Positions 11,701 to 23,372 of a stretch of DNA of 64,000 nt are shown here, piece by piece. This DNA is from Eudromia elegans (taxonomy: Eukaryota; Chordata; Aves; Tinamiformes; Tinamidae). The stretch covers positions 194,061 to 258,060 of the forward strand of contig PTEX01000340.1 of the NCBI GenBank assembly GCA_003342815.1, given 5' to 3'. The translations under genes and the position numbers were made by a program. Position 1 is the first letter of the stretch, and every line of letters starts with the position of its first letter. The notes beneath the pieces were generated by a model. The model was given only the letters and a program-made list of their open reading frames with translations. It ran no database searches and was not told where the DNA came from.

Positions 11701-13354
11701 AAAAAAAAAGCTGGCAGGGAAAATGCTTATTCTAGATAAAGTGAAATAAGTGGAAGTTAAACAAGGCAGTGTCACCTCTTTAGGGATAGCTGACACTTGC
11801 GTCAACACTGGACTGGTGGAGTAATATTTAAAGAGGGGAGTGCGTAGGTAGATTTTTTTTTTTTTCCAACAGTTTGTGGGAAGGGTAGTGCTGCTGCCTG
11901 ATGAATTGGACACAGATCTATGAAATGCACATGTGCCGCTGGTGCCTGGAGTCAAGGGACAGAGGGAAAGTGCACCAGTGCTTCGTACAAACTATGTCTG
12001 ACCTCTGGTTTGCATTTGTTAGAAGTACAAAGCTGTGACTGTATGTAGCAGCCTCTCTCCCCCCGCTTCCCAGGAAAGCGAGGGGAAACTCTAGCCCTTA
12101 CAAACCACTTGGCACAAATGAAAAAAGCCAGAGGACACTGCTTGGAGTGAAGCTGGAGTGCAGCATGGCTCCCTCCGAACCACAGCTTGACACTGCAGGC
12201 GACTCTGTCAGATCACCAGACCAGTGAGGTTTAGCTGGGATTTTGCTTTTGGAAAGTACACTGTGCCTTTTTTTCAGGCTTGACATTTTTCCACAAGTCA
12301 TCTCAGCAGCCTGCGTGCTACCACTAGGCTGCTTATTGCAGACATCAGTTTGAACACAATTTCTGCTACCAGCTCCAGGAAAGTTCCTGCAAAGATTAAA
12401 CCTAGAAATAGCTATGAGAACCCAAGAGCCTGGCTGCAGCCAGAGCACAGACCCAGAGGCAATGGTCTAATTAGGCTGAAGTTGTTTAGAGTGATTCTAA
12501 GTGACACAATTTGCAATTTGCACAACCCTGTGAAGATTAACCACCCAGCACCTAACAGCTTTGAATGCCTTCACTGTCCCCACAAGGGAAATGATCTTTG
12601 GAAAGGTGGATTGGAAACAACGTAAGGAGTATACTGCAAAGAGAGAGGGTCAGGCTGGGTATTCTTGTTAAACATCAAGATAGAGAGAAACTGCAGCTTC
12701 TGCACAGCAGGATGCAGTAATTAATAGAAAATTCCTAAGGCTACAAAGAGCCCACGTAACACCAAGTCAGACTTTCAGACACAAACTCGTATTTCTATGC
12801 ATTATTAGCTCTGTCCAGGTGTGCTCTTTCATAATGCCCAATGAGCTATTTACCACTGTCATAGCATTTCAGTAGCTTGCCTTATTTGCCTCAAAATTCC
12901 TAATGTTTAATTCTTCATGTCCATCTTGGTGCAAGCCCTGACGGGCTTTGCTAAAAAGTCTCTCCTCTTTGTGACAACTGCGTTCATTTATGTAGCCTGA
13001 CTTTACAGACTCATTTATAACTCCATCCACAGTCTTTCTTTTTATTTTTTTCCCCATTATAGATTTGCTTCCTTTTCTGGAGCTCTCAGAAATTCTCTCT
13101 CCCGTTCACAGGCACATTGACATACCCACAAGCCAGTATAGTAGTGTAATGACAGCCATAACTGAGAGGAAATCTGGCAGTCACTGGCAAAACTAGTCAT
13201 AACAGGCTCCTGAAAAGTCACTCCAGTGGAAAAAATTAAGTACTTCTTTCAGTGACCAGCTTTATATTCTAACATGTGCAACCTGACCTCTTATTTGGGG
13301 CCAGATGAAGCAAATATGCATCACACCTCAGAATGCAAAAATGACAATGTATCT

Positions 13355-13377
13355 TTATTATTATTATTATTATTATT
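13355..13377 (+). repeat. (TTA)n simple repeat
   Basis: Seven to eight TTA units, uninterrupted. Confidence 0.95.
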
Positions 13378-13650
13378 GTTACCCCACAAATCATAGTCTA
13401 AATATCCTCACTTTTTTCATAAGAATGGTGCAGACATTTAAATCCACAGATAGCCACTATTTCAGCTCTAGTACTGCAACCTTCAATACTGATTTTATAG
13501 CCAAATCTGTTTAGCAGTCACAAACAGAAATGGGTACCACCTGGTTCACCAAAGTGAGATATTTTTCTGCTGAAAAGGACATATTTTTCTTTCTGGTAGT
13601 AGTTGTGTTCTCAGTTTCCGGTAGCCCTATGAGTGCAGATGGCTTTGTTT

Positions 13651-13664
13651 CCAGTAGAGGGCAG
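13651..13664 (+). promoter_or_regulatory. CTCF-like core motif
   Basis: CCAGTAGAGGGCAG matches all 14 positions of the vertebrate CTCF core CCASYAGRKGGCRS. CTCF binds such sites to anchor chromatin loops and insulators. Occupancy cannot be judged from sequence. The site at 15965 is in the opposite orientation and faces it. Confidence 0.45.
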
Positions 13665-15964
13665 AGATAGATATGAGGTTCAGAGAGCACAGTGATTTGT
13701 CTGTGTTTTGCCAGAGGTCCTCAAAAGCGATGAATCCTAAGACTATGCACATAATGAAATTTGAGGGAGTTTAGTGCTAAATGTGAAATGAAATTCAGAA
13801 TTCAGTGTGGTTATAATTATCCATTGGAAAAAAATCTGCATTCAGACACCACCAGGCTTTGGGAATACTGATGTCTAAGTTTGACCTTGACCTCTGATAT
13901 GCAATGTTCTCTCAGATCTGATTGCTAATTGCTCTCTGTACCTAATGGCTTCCAGAGTTGTGAAAAGCATGCTACTCATTATGCTCCACATACTTTTAAT
14001 TTCTTACATTTAATATCTGCACGGCACACTGCAGTGCAACCTGTGAGGACAACACTTCTGATAGCTTTTTCATTATGGAAAGACTACAGAAAAGGTTGGA
14101 ACATGTTTCGGTAAACCATGTCTGCATAAACCAGGTCATTCAAGGGAAGAAGCACTTTCATACAAACTATACCTCCTAAAATGGGCAGTTAAAATAAATA
14201 CAAGAACCTCTAGTTTGTGAGTGAGCTCTATTTTGATATCTCTCTTTTTCTTTCTTTATGGGGCCCTTGTGAGTCCTCATGTATATCCTTCTGCTACCTC
14301 CTACCATCCAATGGTGACCTTCACAATCTTGCTGCAGAAGGACAGAAATCCTGCCAAAGAAAATACTATTTTCACTTCTCTAAGACTAGCTTAGTACTTT
14401 AGAGAAGCCTGAGGTTCTTATAAAGTAGATAATCTTTCACACTATTCCCTTAGAAACATTTCTACTGTATTCTGGTTGAAATAAACGTGCAAAGGAGAAC
14501 ACGGAACTGAAGAAACTTGACTAAAGGCAATTTGTATTCCTAAAACTTAAAGTGATTTTATAAAAGTTAGGTAGTTGTTCTCAATCTTGTGGTTAGTCTA
14601 GCGTCTGTGCTGCTCGGTGTTTTCCTTTCCTTGTGACCTCAGACTTGCAGGCTTCCTCTCACCAGAGCACTCCCTTTTTGGAGATTTGCAAAATACACAA
14701 TGAAATCTTAACCAATGCATTTGCTTTACTACTTTAATATGGAGAAAGTCTTACTGGATCCATTTAGCTGTGGTAATGGTGGCTAATCAGAAAACCATTA
14801 GCTGAATACTTTTAGCAGATGAGGCAAGAAAATTCTTTCAGTAGGAAAGAACAAGCCCTAAAAAGTAGTTAAGTAACTAGAAAAAATGAATAGACTCACT
14901 TTTCTGTTCTAAAGAGTATGCTGGATTGCTTCAGTAAAATGAAGGGAAACAAGACATCACATTTAAAAAAATATATATTCTTTGTATTTACAAATTTACA
15001 GTTGCTTTTGATTACTTACACGCACACAACTGCTCATTGAATATCAATAACTGGCCTTACCCTCATTTACAGAGATGGGAATTCTAGTTCAATACAGACC
15101 TCTCCAAAGGAAACCCGAGTCTGAGGTTGTCTCTCCATTATGTTTTTACCACTAAAAGCATGTTTCCGAAATGTCCAGTTGAGAGAGGAGTGCAAACTGG
15201 GAACTGCCACATCTGAAAAAGCTTGCAGATTTGTGGCATTAGAGACAGGCAGGGAAGGCACTGCTTCCTTGCAGCACACAGCCTCCATCTGTAGCTACAC
15301 ATTATGGTACTCAGTGAATACAGTGTCCTCTTGACCAGGAAAACTTCCTCTCTCACCAGGTCAAGCAGTGGCAACTCAGTGAGAGACAACAGGTCAACAG
15401 TGTTAACTGACCCTTTTTAATCTACTGGTCTGCAATTGCAACTATGTCTGCCTTACAGAGGATGGCCCACAAAAGCAACACAGAAAGAGGAACCAATAAC
15501 TAATGTGACCCAAGCCCCTGAGGGCTTAATGAAGACACAAAGCTGCCTTCTGTGTGTTTTCAAGCCTCACAGTATGTTGCATGTAAGAAGTCCATAGCGG
15601 CCTTGGAATAACCAATTGCTTGGTCATACTCATTCTGCAAAGTTTTGTTCCCTGGTGTTAGTGAGCAGATGATATGGCAAGCAATTTATCAGATGAGATT
15701 AGCACATTTGGAAACTGAAAACAACTTAGACATTCTGATAGAACATATGTAACTCATGAACTCTGGTTAAAAAAGAGAGAGCTGCATGACATGCCGTGTC
15801 CCTGCATCTATTCGGCAAAACCCCTTGCTTCCTTCTTGAGATAAATTTTAACGTATTAGGCTGTAATAGCTTAGTACCCTATGCGTTATTAACTACCCTG
15901 CCTCTGCAGATTTTTCACCCATCCTCTGGGTTTTCACTTAAACATAGGCCAGAGACAACAGCAG

Positions 15965-15978
15965 CCTCCATCTGGTGG
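15965..15978 (-). promoter_or_regulatory. CTCF-like motif, minus strand
   Basis: The minus strand reads CCACCAGATGGAGG, which matches 13 of 14 positions of the CTCF core; A replaces C at position 12. It is convergent with the plus-strand site at 13651. Confidence 0.35.
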
Positions 15979-16698
15979 GGGAGTCCATTTAGGTCAACTA
16001 CTGTATCAATGGGCTGTGTATTTGTCTGTTGGCATCTGCCAGATTATTTCCTGCATGCCCACTTTCAGAGTGGAAAGCGCAAGAGAGTGCATTCAGTGTT
16101 TATTAGCACTCTAATAAAGATAATGGTAAGGATGAGCTTGTTACAATGCTGGAGTGACCTCTAGTAAGCACAGGCTTGATGACAGCAACCTCTAAGATGT
16201 CTGAAATACCACAGGGATCCTCTAATGGGATTCAGGAATGCCTTTATTCTCATTTACTGGCTACAACTAGAAAGACATATGATTTTAATTTTAGCTAGCT
16301 TTCTGTCATTTGAGAGAGATTTACAAGAGTATAAATTGACAAGAAAACTACTCTGCAGAACAGCAGTTCTTGAAAGTACCTCATAATATATTAAAAAAAA
16401 AAGCCACAAAATGGCATTTACCAAAGAACCCCTGATTTAGTAGATGAAAACCACAAGAAAGTACATTTGTGACTATGAAGATCTGTTTTTTCTGGTTATG
16501 TGAGTGGATTTATGCCTCTCAACAAAGAGCAGAAAGTACGCACTGGAGCAGTGGTCTTCAAGTCTTCATCATTTAAAGAGCCACAAAAGCTACATTTCCT
16601 CGTTTTTTTTAAAAAAAAAATCTATAACAGATATTTCTCTTATTTACCTCATATCTCTTTCTTTATCTCTTTTTTTTGTTTGTTTTTGTTTTTTCTTT

Positions 16699-16713
16699 GT
16701 GTGTGTGTGTGTG
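16699..16713 (+). repeat. (GT)n simple repeat
   Basis: Seven to eight GT units behind a T-rich run of about 50 bases. Confidence 0.9.
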
Positions 16714-17577
16714 TTTTAACAGGTGTTCTTGTAGGATTGCCATATGGCTTGAGCACCATTTGTCCATAGGAGAAAGATTGAATCATTTTCACATTCACTG
16801 TAACAGGATTTGTTGGGGAAAATGGCCCTAATGTGACAAACCTAAATGTTTCTGGAACCATTAATGATCAAAAAAAGGAAGAAAATAATTCTACTGGGAA
16901 GAAGAGGAGGAGCACACTTTGGAACACGTTAGGCCCTTCATATTAGCAGAGCAGGTATGATGATGTATCATACAAACCTGGAGAAATCGTTTTGCATTTG
17001 AATAGTTCTATACCTTCAGAGCACAAAGGATAGGACAAGCCTTCTGTGTCATTTGTGCTAGCCAGCAGTAAGGATGGAAGGAGAAGAGATTAAATAATGT
17101 CAAATATTTTTCAGATCATATTTCATTCTTTTTTTTAACAGGCCATGTTTTGTCTATAGACGAAAGCTACAAAAACAGAAAGATTGCTTTTAAATAATGT
17201 GCTGAAAGCACCGGTAAGGTCCCTCTCTATAGGGGTTTCATTGCTGTTGCATTGGACTGTGTAAATAGAGAATGACTTGTTTGTTAGGAGCCAAACTTCT
17301 GTTTTCTAAATAAACTCTAGATGATCCAGACCTGACATGGGAAGAAACAGAGCTCTGGAGGGCAAGAGGAGCCTCAGACTGAAAGCTCAGAGGGGATAGG
17401 CAGGTTATATGGGATTTTCCTCAATGTTGTTTGGAAAGTCTTTTTTTGTTTACTTAGTTTCAGCAATTTTATTGTGCAGAATACATTGAATTTTGTGATT
17501 GAAAGAAAGAATATGGCAGGAATCTTTCTTTAAGCATGCTTTTAATTAAAATTTTTATTAAAAAAGAAAAAAAGGAA

Positions 17578-17602
17578 GAGAGAGAGAGAGAGAGAGAGAG
17601 AG
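17578..17602 (+). repeat. (GA)n simple repeat
   Basis: About 12 GA units, preceded by an A-rich run. Confidence 0.95.
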
Positions 17603-18258
17603 GTTAGGTAGAGTGGACTTCCAGTCACTTTTTTCAGTCCTAAATTGGAAAGCGCTCCGTATGCTCTCATCAAAGCTGGCCTTGCCAGCACACAGTCCCT
17701 TCTCACCTGATGCTTAAACTTGGAAAAGTGAATAGAAGTATCCATCAACCCCTTGAAGCAGGAGACGATTCTTCTGATGTTTTGAAGTGGAGTACTCTCT
17801 AGTCCATGCCCAAATCTTGTCACTGCAGCAAAACATGACCTTGCTCTTGCAGCAGTTCTGAGTCTCCATCTAGCACCTAAGGAAAGTAACATTCATTCTG
17901 TATTTCTTTAAAAGTACTTACGGCACTTTTCTGGATTATGGACTCCTATAACAGAGGATGTTGGTTGACAAAGACTGTGCATGACATCAGAGAAGTCCTG
18001 TACCCCTTTGTACTTCATCTCCTACCTATGTGATGGGGCTGTGGTAGTGTGTTTGTGCATAAGGGGCTGTGAGGTGAATTATGTTATAGATACAGAACCT
18101 CTCAGCCCTGTAGTGAGCAAGACCACAGAGTTTCAGACAGGTCAACAAAGCTGAAAATCTGGAGGGAAATTCTCTTCTGCAGCTTCATTTAGCTCACAAA
18201 GATTAATAAAGATAAATATATTATCAGCTGAAAAATTCTTAGATATGTGCAGTACCGG

Positions 18259-18294
18259 TAGTGATATATGTATCACTAGTGATATATGTATCAC
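18259..18294 (+). repeat. tandem duplication of an 18-bp palindromic unit
   Basis: TAGTGATATATGTATCAC occurs twice in direct tandem without a mismatch. Each unit is itself a small inverted repeat (AGTGATA/TATCACT). It lies 30 bases from the 3-prime end of the CR1 copy at 18325. Confidence 0.9.
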
Positions 18295-18324
18295 TGCCTA
18301 AAAAAGCAGGCAAAAAAATACTCA

Positions 18325-18985
18325 CTGAATCATAGAATCATAGAATGCTTAAGGTTGGAAGGGACCTCTAGAGGTCATCTAGTCCAACCCCCCTGCACAC
18401 GCAGGGTCTCCTAGAGCATGTGGCACAGGGTGATGTCCAAGCGAGTTTGGAAGATCTCCAGAGAAGGAGACTCCACAACCTCTCTGGGCAGCCTGTTCCA
18501 GTGCTCTGTCACCCTCACTGTTAAGAAATTCCTTCACAAGTTTCTGTGAAACTTTTAGTGCCTCAATTAGTGGTCGTTTCCTCTAGTCCTATCACTGGCC
18601 ACTAATGAGAATGACGCCCAGGCCCCTCTCTGCAGAGCTGTTCTCCAGAAAGTTGGTCCCCAGCCTGTAGGCTTGTCTGGACTTATTCCTCCCCAGGTGC
18701 AGGACCCTACACTTGCGCGTGTTGAACTTCATGAGGTTACTCGCCGCCCAGCTCTCCAGTCTGTCCAGGTCCCTCTGGATGGCAGCGCAGCCCTCAGGGC
18801 TGTCAGCTGCTCCTCCCAGCTTAGTATCATCAGCAAACTTGCTGAGGGAGCACTCCATCCCTTCATCTAGGTCGTTAATGAATAAGTTGAACAAGACCGG
18901 ACCGAGGACTGAGGCCTGGGGGACACCGCTAACCACCGCTAACCACCTCCAGCTGGACTCTGTGCCACTGATCACCACATAACTG
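18325..18985 (-). mobile_element. CR1 LINE 3-prime fragment, about 660 bp
   Basis: The plus strand starts with two AATCATAG-type tail units and the GGTTGGAAGGGACC CR1 end. The minus frame from 18978 to 18592 encodes the end of [20 protein letters not shown], the catalytic FADDTKLGG, then [10 protein letters not shown] and [13 protein letters not shown]. The usual VPQG reads VPQA, and a 10-bp tandem duplication (18926-18945, unit CCGCTAACCA) alters the residues before it. Truncated just upstream of the RT palm. Its frame is far better preserved than that of the copy at 5566, so it may be younger. Confidence 0.95.
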
Positions 18986-21395
18986 ACATAACTTCTTAGT
19001 TCAGAGTTGTAACCTCTCCGAAGACCTGTTTTGTGGGTGTTTGTTATGTTTTTTGTTTTAATTCAAGCTTGTGCTTGCCCTGGCTTATACAAACAAGTAG
19101 ATATACTTGTTTGCACCCATTAATATATTCATGTTCCCAGGAACACCTTGGCTTGTTCCGCAGAGCTGAGGTGTGCCAGCCTACTCCAGCTAACCCAGTT
19201 TAGTAGGTTGCATGTCAGTGATGATGGAGGATGTGTTTCCTGGCAGGTTTGAGTTACTTTCACTTCACATTTAAGCAAATCTGTCTTGTCAAAGTCCTAT
19301 TGCAAAAGTCAACAGAGATGTCAGAGTTTTGTTAGCTTACGCTCTTCCAATGCACTATTTCGCAATCACATTGCACAGACCGCCTTCCCAAGTCTCACAG
19401 TACTCAAAGTGGAACAGGAGAAAATAGCTAAGATTGACTACATACAATTTTCTGCTAGACATATTGGTAATGTTTCAGTTAAGATAATTCTCTGTCTCAG
19501 CAGTTAAACTGCTCTGTTATTAGAACACCAACCACAGCACCAAAAACATAGACAAATTCACTTTAACCTCTCATTGCTCAAGAATACAGATTTTAGCCAT
19601 AGCTATCCGATACCATGTGAGATAATCAAGAGGAAGGTAAAATCAGCAGGAGCTCCAAGGATATCTTTGCATTGCTCACAATATTACTTCAAAGGAGGGC
19701 AGGGCACAGACAGCAAAATACTCTCTGCAGAACAAGCTCCTGCAGTAAATAGATGGCTTGCCAAGAGCATTGAGTAAAAACAACAAAATTATACATATAG
19801 TTTGCTCCTATGGACCATTCCTCAGAGCCTCAAAATAAAGCTGAGAGGAGCTGTAGTGCCATGATCCTCTCCACTAGCCAGCTTTGAAAGTCATTCAAAA
19901 GGAGTTAATTTATCTCATGGGTCTAGGGGCATCTAGACCCATGAGACAGAAAATAGTTATTTGCACGGTTACAAACTCCCTTTATTGCCGTGGGAAAGTA
20001 ACTCATTTCTCAAAGCAGCACTGCAGGGTCCCAGTGTGGTCAAATAAATCCAGTGTACCCTTGGTTGCTGAGGCTGTAGGAACGTAGGCAGGTGGTCATC
20101 ACTTGTGTGAGCAATGTCGTGAAAATACAGCCCAGCCATTTCCCAGGTTTCACTGGCCCAGTACAAAGAGCTGTGCTGTCGTGGAGGAAAAGAGGAGAGT
20201 TTGGTTAAGGCAGCTCACATAAGTCCCAGGAGTGGATGGAACTTCAGATAGGAGGCACACAGATACAGGTCATCACCAGCATCTATAGTTATTCCTTTAC
20301 AATCACTTTTCCTTACATCTTTTATGTCTTGGGCGTGTGTAAAACACTTTTAGTGATAGTAGGAGTTCAAAGGACTGGCTAGAGTCAAATTAGCTCGGCT
20401 GTACTCACTGAAACTCATGTGCAGGTATGCAGGTGTGAGTAAGCATAAAAGACAAAAATGAGGCTAAATTTAGACCTATGCTTCCTAGAAAAAAAAATGG
20501 CAACAAATTAGGTATAACAAGTTGTGATAACACAGATTAATAGCAGTAATTAGACAATGAAAGAACAGCTCTCATCAGGAAATATGTTATTTTTTTCCCA
20601 AACTCGTACTGGTGAGACTTTTTTACTGGGAGATACACTGAGACCCCTATTTCCTTTCATCAAAATGGAAAGAAAAAACTGTAAAAATGCTCATGATCTT
20701 TCCTGGTATATAAAGGCTTCTGTGGATTTTACAACTAGGATTCTTTTCCTTCATATAAAATTTTCATTATATAAAAAATTATTTATCCTTCCTATTTATT
20801 TCAAAAAATATTACTATTAAGGATCTGTGTTCAGTATTAAGGAACTGCTCATTTTGCTTTACAGTAAAGATCTCTCAAAATTAGAAAGATCAAAAGTATT
20901 TTGGGGATAGTTGCCTCAGAGAAACAACTTCTCTGTTAAATAATGAATATATCTTTACTTAGGGTATCACTTAATGCAGTCTATACGTAGATTTGAAGTT
21001 GATTTGAAGGTTAAGATGTGAGAAGGTAGAGGCAATAGAGCATCAGTAAGTTTGCCAATGCAAGGAAGATGCAAACTAAGTTTATGACAGCAGCCACTAG
21101 ATTTTGCAATGAAAAAAATGCAAATATCATTAGAGTTTGTAATGCCATCTTACTTATTAGTATATGCATAATTTTAGAACTAGGAACAGAGCTCAGGAAA
21201 TTCGAAGCTATGGAATAAGCACGCCATTCAGAACCATGTTTAACATGGTAACCCTTAGGTCTCTGAATGACAAAATTAGGAACTACGACTGGAATTTCAT
21301 TTGAAAGTTTAACATTAAGTTTAACACTGTAGCAAGACCAAGTGTGCCAAAGGAATGTACCATGCAGTTGCTCAGTCAAGAAAAAAGAACATAAA
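18986..21395. other. gene-free stretch
   Basis: AT-rich unique sequence between two CR1 copies of opposite orientation. It contains the 14-bp inverted repeat at 19913. No gene recognised. Confidence 0.5.
19913..19946. repeat. perfect inverted repeat, 14-bp arms, 6-base loop
   Basis: TCTCATGGGTCTAG (19913-19926) is the exact reverse complement of CTAGACCCATGAGA (19933-19946), with loop GGGCAT. It is the most perfect hairpin seen in the window. No flanking poly-A, target duplication or transposon ends are visible. Confidence 0.9.
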
Positions 21396-21410
21396 GTGAA
21401 GCAAATGGGG

Positions 21411-21990
21411 TGTGATTGTTGTCATGTGATTGTCGTGAGTGACTCCCTGCTGCAGGGCATAGAGGCAACAATCTGCAGGCCCAACCCCTTATCCAGAGAC
21501 GTCTGTTGCCTGCCAGGGGCTCGAATAAGGGATGTCACGGAAAGACTGCCAAGGCTTGTCTAGGCATCTGACTATTATCTCTTGCTACTATTTCACAGGT
21601 GCACTAGAGATGCCATAGGGAAACTGAGCAACATCAAAGATTTCAGAGCCCTAAGGACGGCAGTCAAAGGTCTGGGAGCCCAGGTTTTGTTCTCCTCTAT
21701 CCTGCCAGTGAGGGAATGGGTATGAGGAGGAAAAGGTGGAAATTGCAGGATTTACAACTGGCGATGCCACTGGTCTTGGCAACTGGTTTTTGATTTCTGT
21801 GACCATGGGACACTGTTTAAAGACCAACACCTAGTGGAGAAAAATGAGAGCCAACTCAGCAAGAAGGCACATATGTCTTTGCCAACAGGCTGGCCAGCAA
21901 GAAGGGAGAAGGAGAGTGACATGGATAGGGCAAACGGTGTGATGCAGACAAAGACAGAATGCCTCCAGTGGGAGCATGGAAGTGAAAAGT
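21411..21990 (+). pseudogene. CR1 ORF1 esterase-like domain remnant
   Basis: One frame reads CDCCHVIVVSDSLLQG, then CCLPGARIRDVTERLPRLV and, in broken frames further on, IKDFRALRTAV and GLGAQVLFSSILPV. This matches the SGNH/GDSL-type esterase in the C-terminal half of CR1 ORF1, where the DSLL block holds the candidate nucleophile serine. ORF1 protein is thought to act in the RNA particle; the exact role of the esterase is not settled. Stops and frameshifts interrupt it after about 50 residues. Confidence 0.75.
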
Positions 21991-22029
21991 TAATATAAGA
22001 TATGATTATTTTACCCTCTTTCAACCCTT

Positions 22030-22860
22030 CTGGGAAACCTGCAAGTTTGATTACTTCCCTGAAATGTCCGTACACCAATATATGCAGCATGAGGAATAAA
22101 CAAGAGGAGCTGGAGATCTGTCTGCAGTCCCAGGGTCATGACCTCATCACAGTTACAGAGACATGGTGGGATAGCTCACACAACTGGAGTGCTGTCATGG
22201 AAGGCTATGTGCTTTTTTGGAATTACAGACTGGGAAGGAGAGGGGTTGGAGTTGCTCCCTATGTGAGAGAGGAACTGGAATGTATGCAGCTCAGCCTGGG
22301 TACGGATGATGAGTGAGTTGAGAGCTTGTGAGTAAGGATTGAGGGCAGGCTCACATAGGTTACAGTGGAGTAGGTGTTTGCTACAGGCCACCTAATCAGG
22401 ATGAAGAAGTTGCTGAGGCATTCTAGAAACAGCTGGAAGTAGTCTCACCATCACAGACTCTGGTTTTCATGGAAGAGTTTAATCACTCTCATATCAGCTG
22501 GAAAGGCAACACAGCTAAGCACAACAGTCCTGGAGGTTCCTGCAGAGCACTGGATGTTAGCTTCTTGACGCAGGTTGTGGAGGAGTCAACAAAGAGAGGT
22601 GGACTACTAGATCTGATACCAACAAATAATGATGGGCTTGTTGGAGATGTGAAGGTGGGAAATAGCTGTGGTTGCAGTGATCATGAGTTGGAGTTCAGGA
22701 CCCAATGAGGAAGAAGCAGGGCTTTAACGAGCTTTGTAACTCTGGACTTCAGGAAGGCCAAATTTGGCCTCTTCACAGACCTACTTGGAATAATCCCATG
22801 GGCTAGGGCTCTAGAAGGAAGTGGGGCCCAAGAGAGCTGGTTAATATTCAAGCAGCACTT
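22030..22860 (+). pseudogene. CR1 ORF2 endonuclease remnant
   Basis: The frame from 22002 reads LKCPYTNICSMRNKQEELE, then TVTETWWDSSHNWSAVMEGY with the catalytic glutamate in TETWWD (about 22152-22172), then GRRGVGVAPYVREELE. After a frame change the segment 22469-22708 gives GGLLDLIPTN and the SDHELEF block with its S-D-H triplet intact. Similarity continues into the linker (SWLIFKQHF near 22840). It is the apurinic-like endonuclease of a CR1 LINE, mostly complete but broken by at least two frame changes. Confidence 0.88.
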
Positions 22861-22929
22861 TCTCCCAACTCAAGCTCAAGAAGTCAGTTGGGAGGGCAGG
22901 AGGCATGCATAGAATGAGCAAGGAGTCCA

Positions 22930-23345
22930 ACGCAGGGCTACAAGGATGATGAGGGACCTGGAACACCTGCCCTATGAGGAAAGGCTGAGAGAGCTGGGCT
23001 TGTTCAGCCTGGAGAAGAGAAGGCTGAGAGGGGATCTGATCAGTGTTCATAAATATCTCAAGGGAGGCAACGAGGTGGATGGGCTGGCCTCTTTTCAGCA
23101 GCAGCCAGCAATAGGATAGGAGGAAATGGCCAAAAATTGAAGCACCAAAAGTTCCTCAGGAACCTAAGGAAAAAATTCTTAACAGTGAGGATGATAGAGC
23201 ATTGGGACAGGTTGCCCAGAGAGGTTGTGGAGTCTCCTTCTCTGGAGATCTTCCAAACCTGCTTGAAGAAAATCCTGTGCCACATGCTCTAGGTAAACTG
23301 AGTATGAAGGGGGGTTGGACTAGATGATCTCTAAAGGCCCCTTCC
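22930..23345 (+). pseudogene. CR1 ORF2 C-terminus and 3-prime UTR
   Basis: The frame gives [37 protein letters not shown] and VHKYLKGG, the conserved C-terminal block of avian CR1 ORF2. The 3-prime UTR with GGTTGGACTAGATGATCTC follows. The block joins directly to endonuclease linker upstream, which shows the RT deletion. Confidence 0.92.
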
Positions 23346-23372
23346 AACCTTAATAATTCTATGATTCTATGA

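Larger units (their letters stand above)
8713..18258. other. 9.5-kb gene-free stretch
   Basis: Unique AT-rich sequence. It holds three short simple repeats (13355, 16699, 17578), two CTCF-like motifs (13651, 15965), and an open exon-like segment on the minus strand (17707-17876, see findings). A LINE-like phrase near 9190 (INDLEED in one frame) was too short to call. No recognised domain. Confidence 0.45.
21396..23372 (+). mobile_element. CR1 LINE with ORF1 and endonuclease, RT deleted
   Basis: Reading along the plus strand one finds the ORF1 esterase region, the ORF2 endonuclease, a short piece of linker, then directly the ORF2 C-terminus, the 3-prime UTR and a tail of two ATTCTATG units ending at 23372. 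The whole RT domain is missing, with the join near 22925-22930. CR1 copies that reach back into ORF1 are uncommon because most are strongly 5-prime truncated. The left boundary is set where ORF1 similarity stops. The element is non-autonomous and dead. Confidence 0.93.

Noticed and set aside
21233-21249. 8-bp palindrome ACCATGTT-T-AACATGGT
   Set aside because: Arms of 8 bp are expected about ten times in a window of this size.
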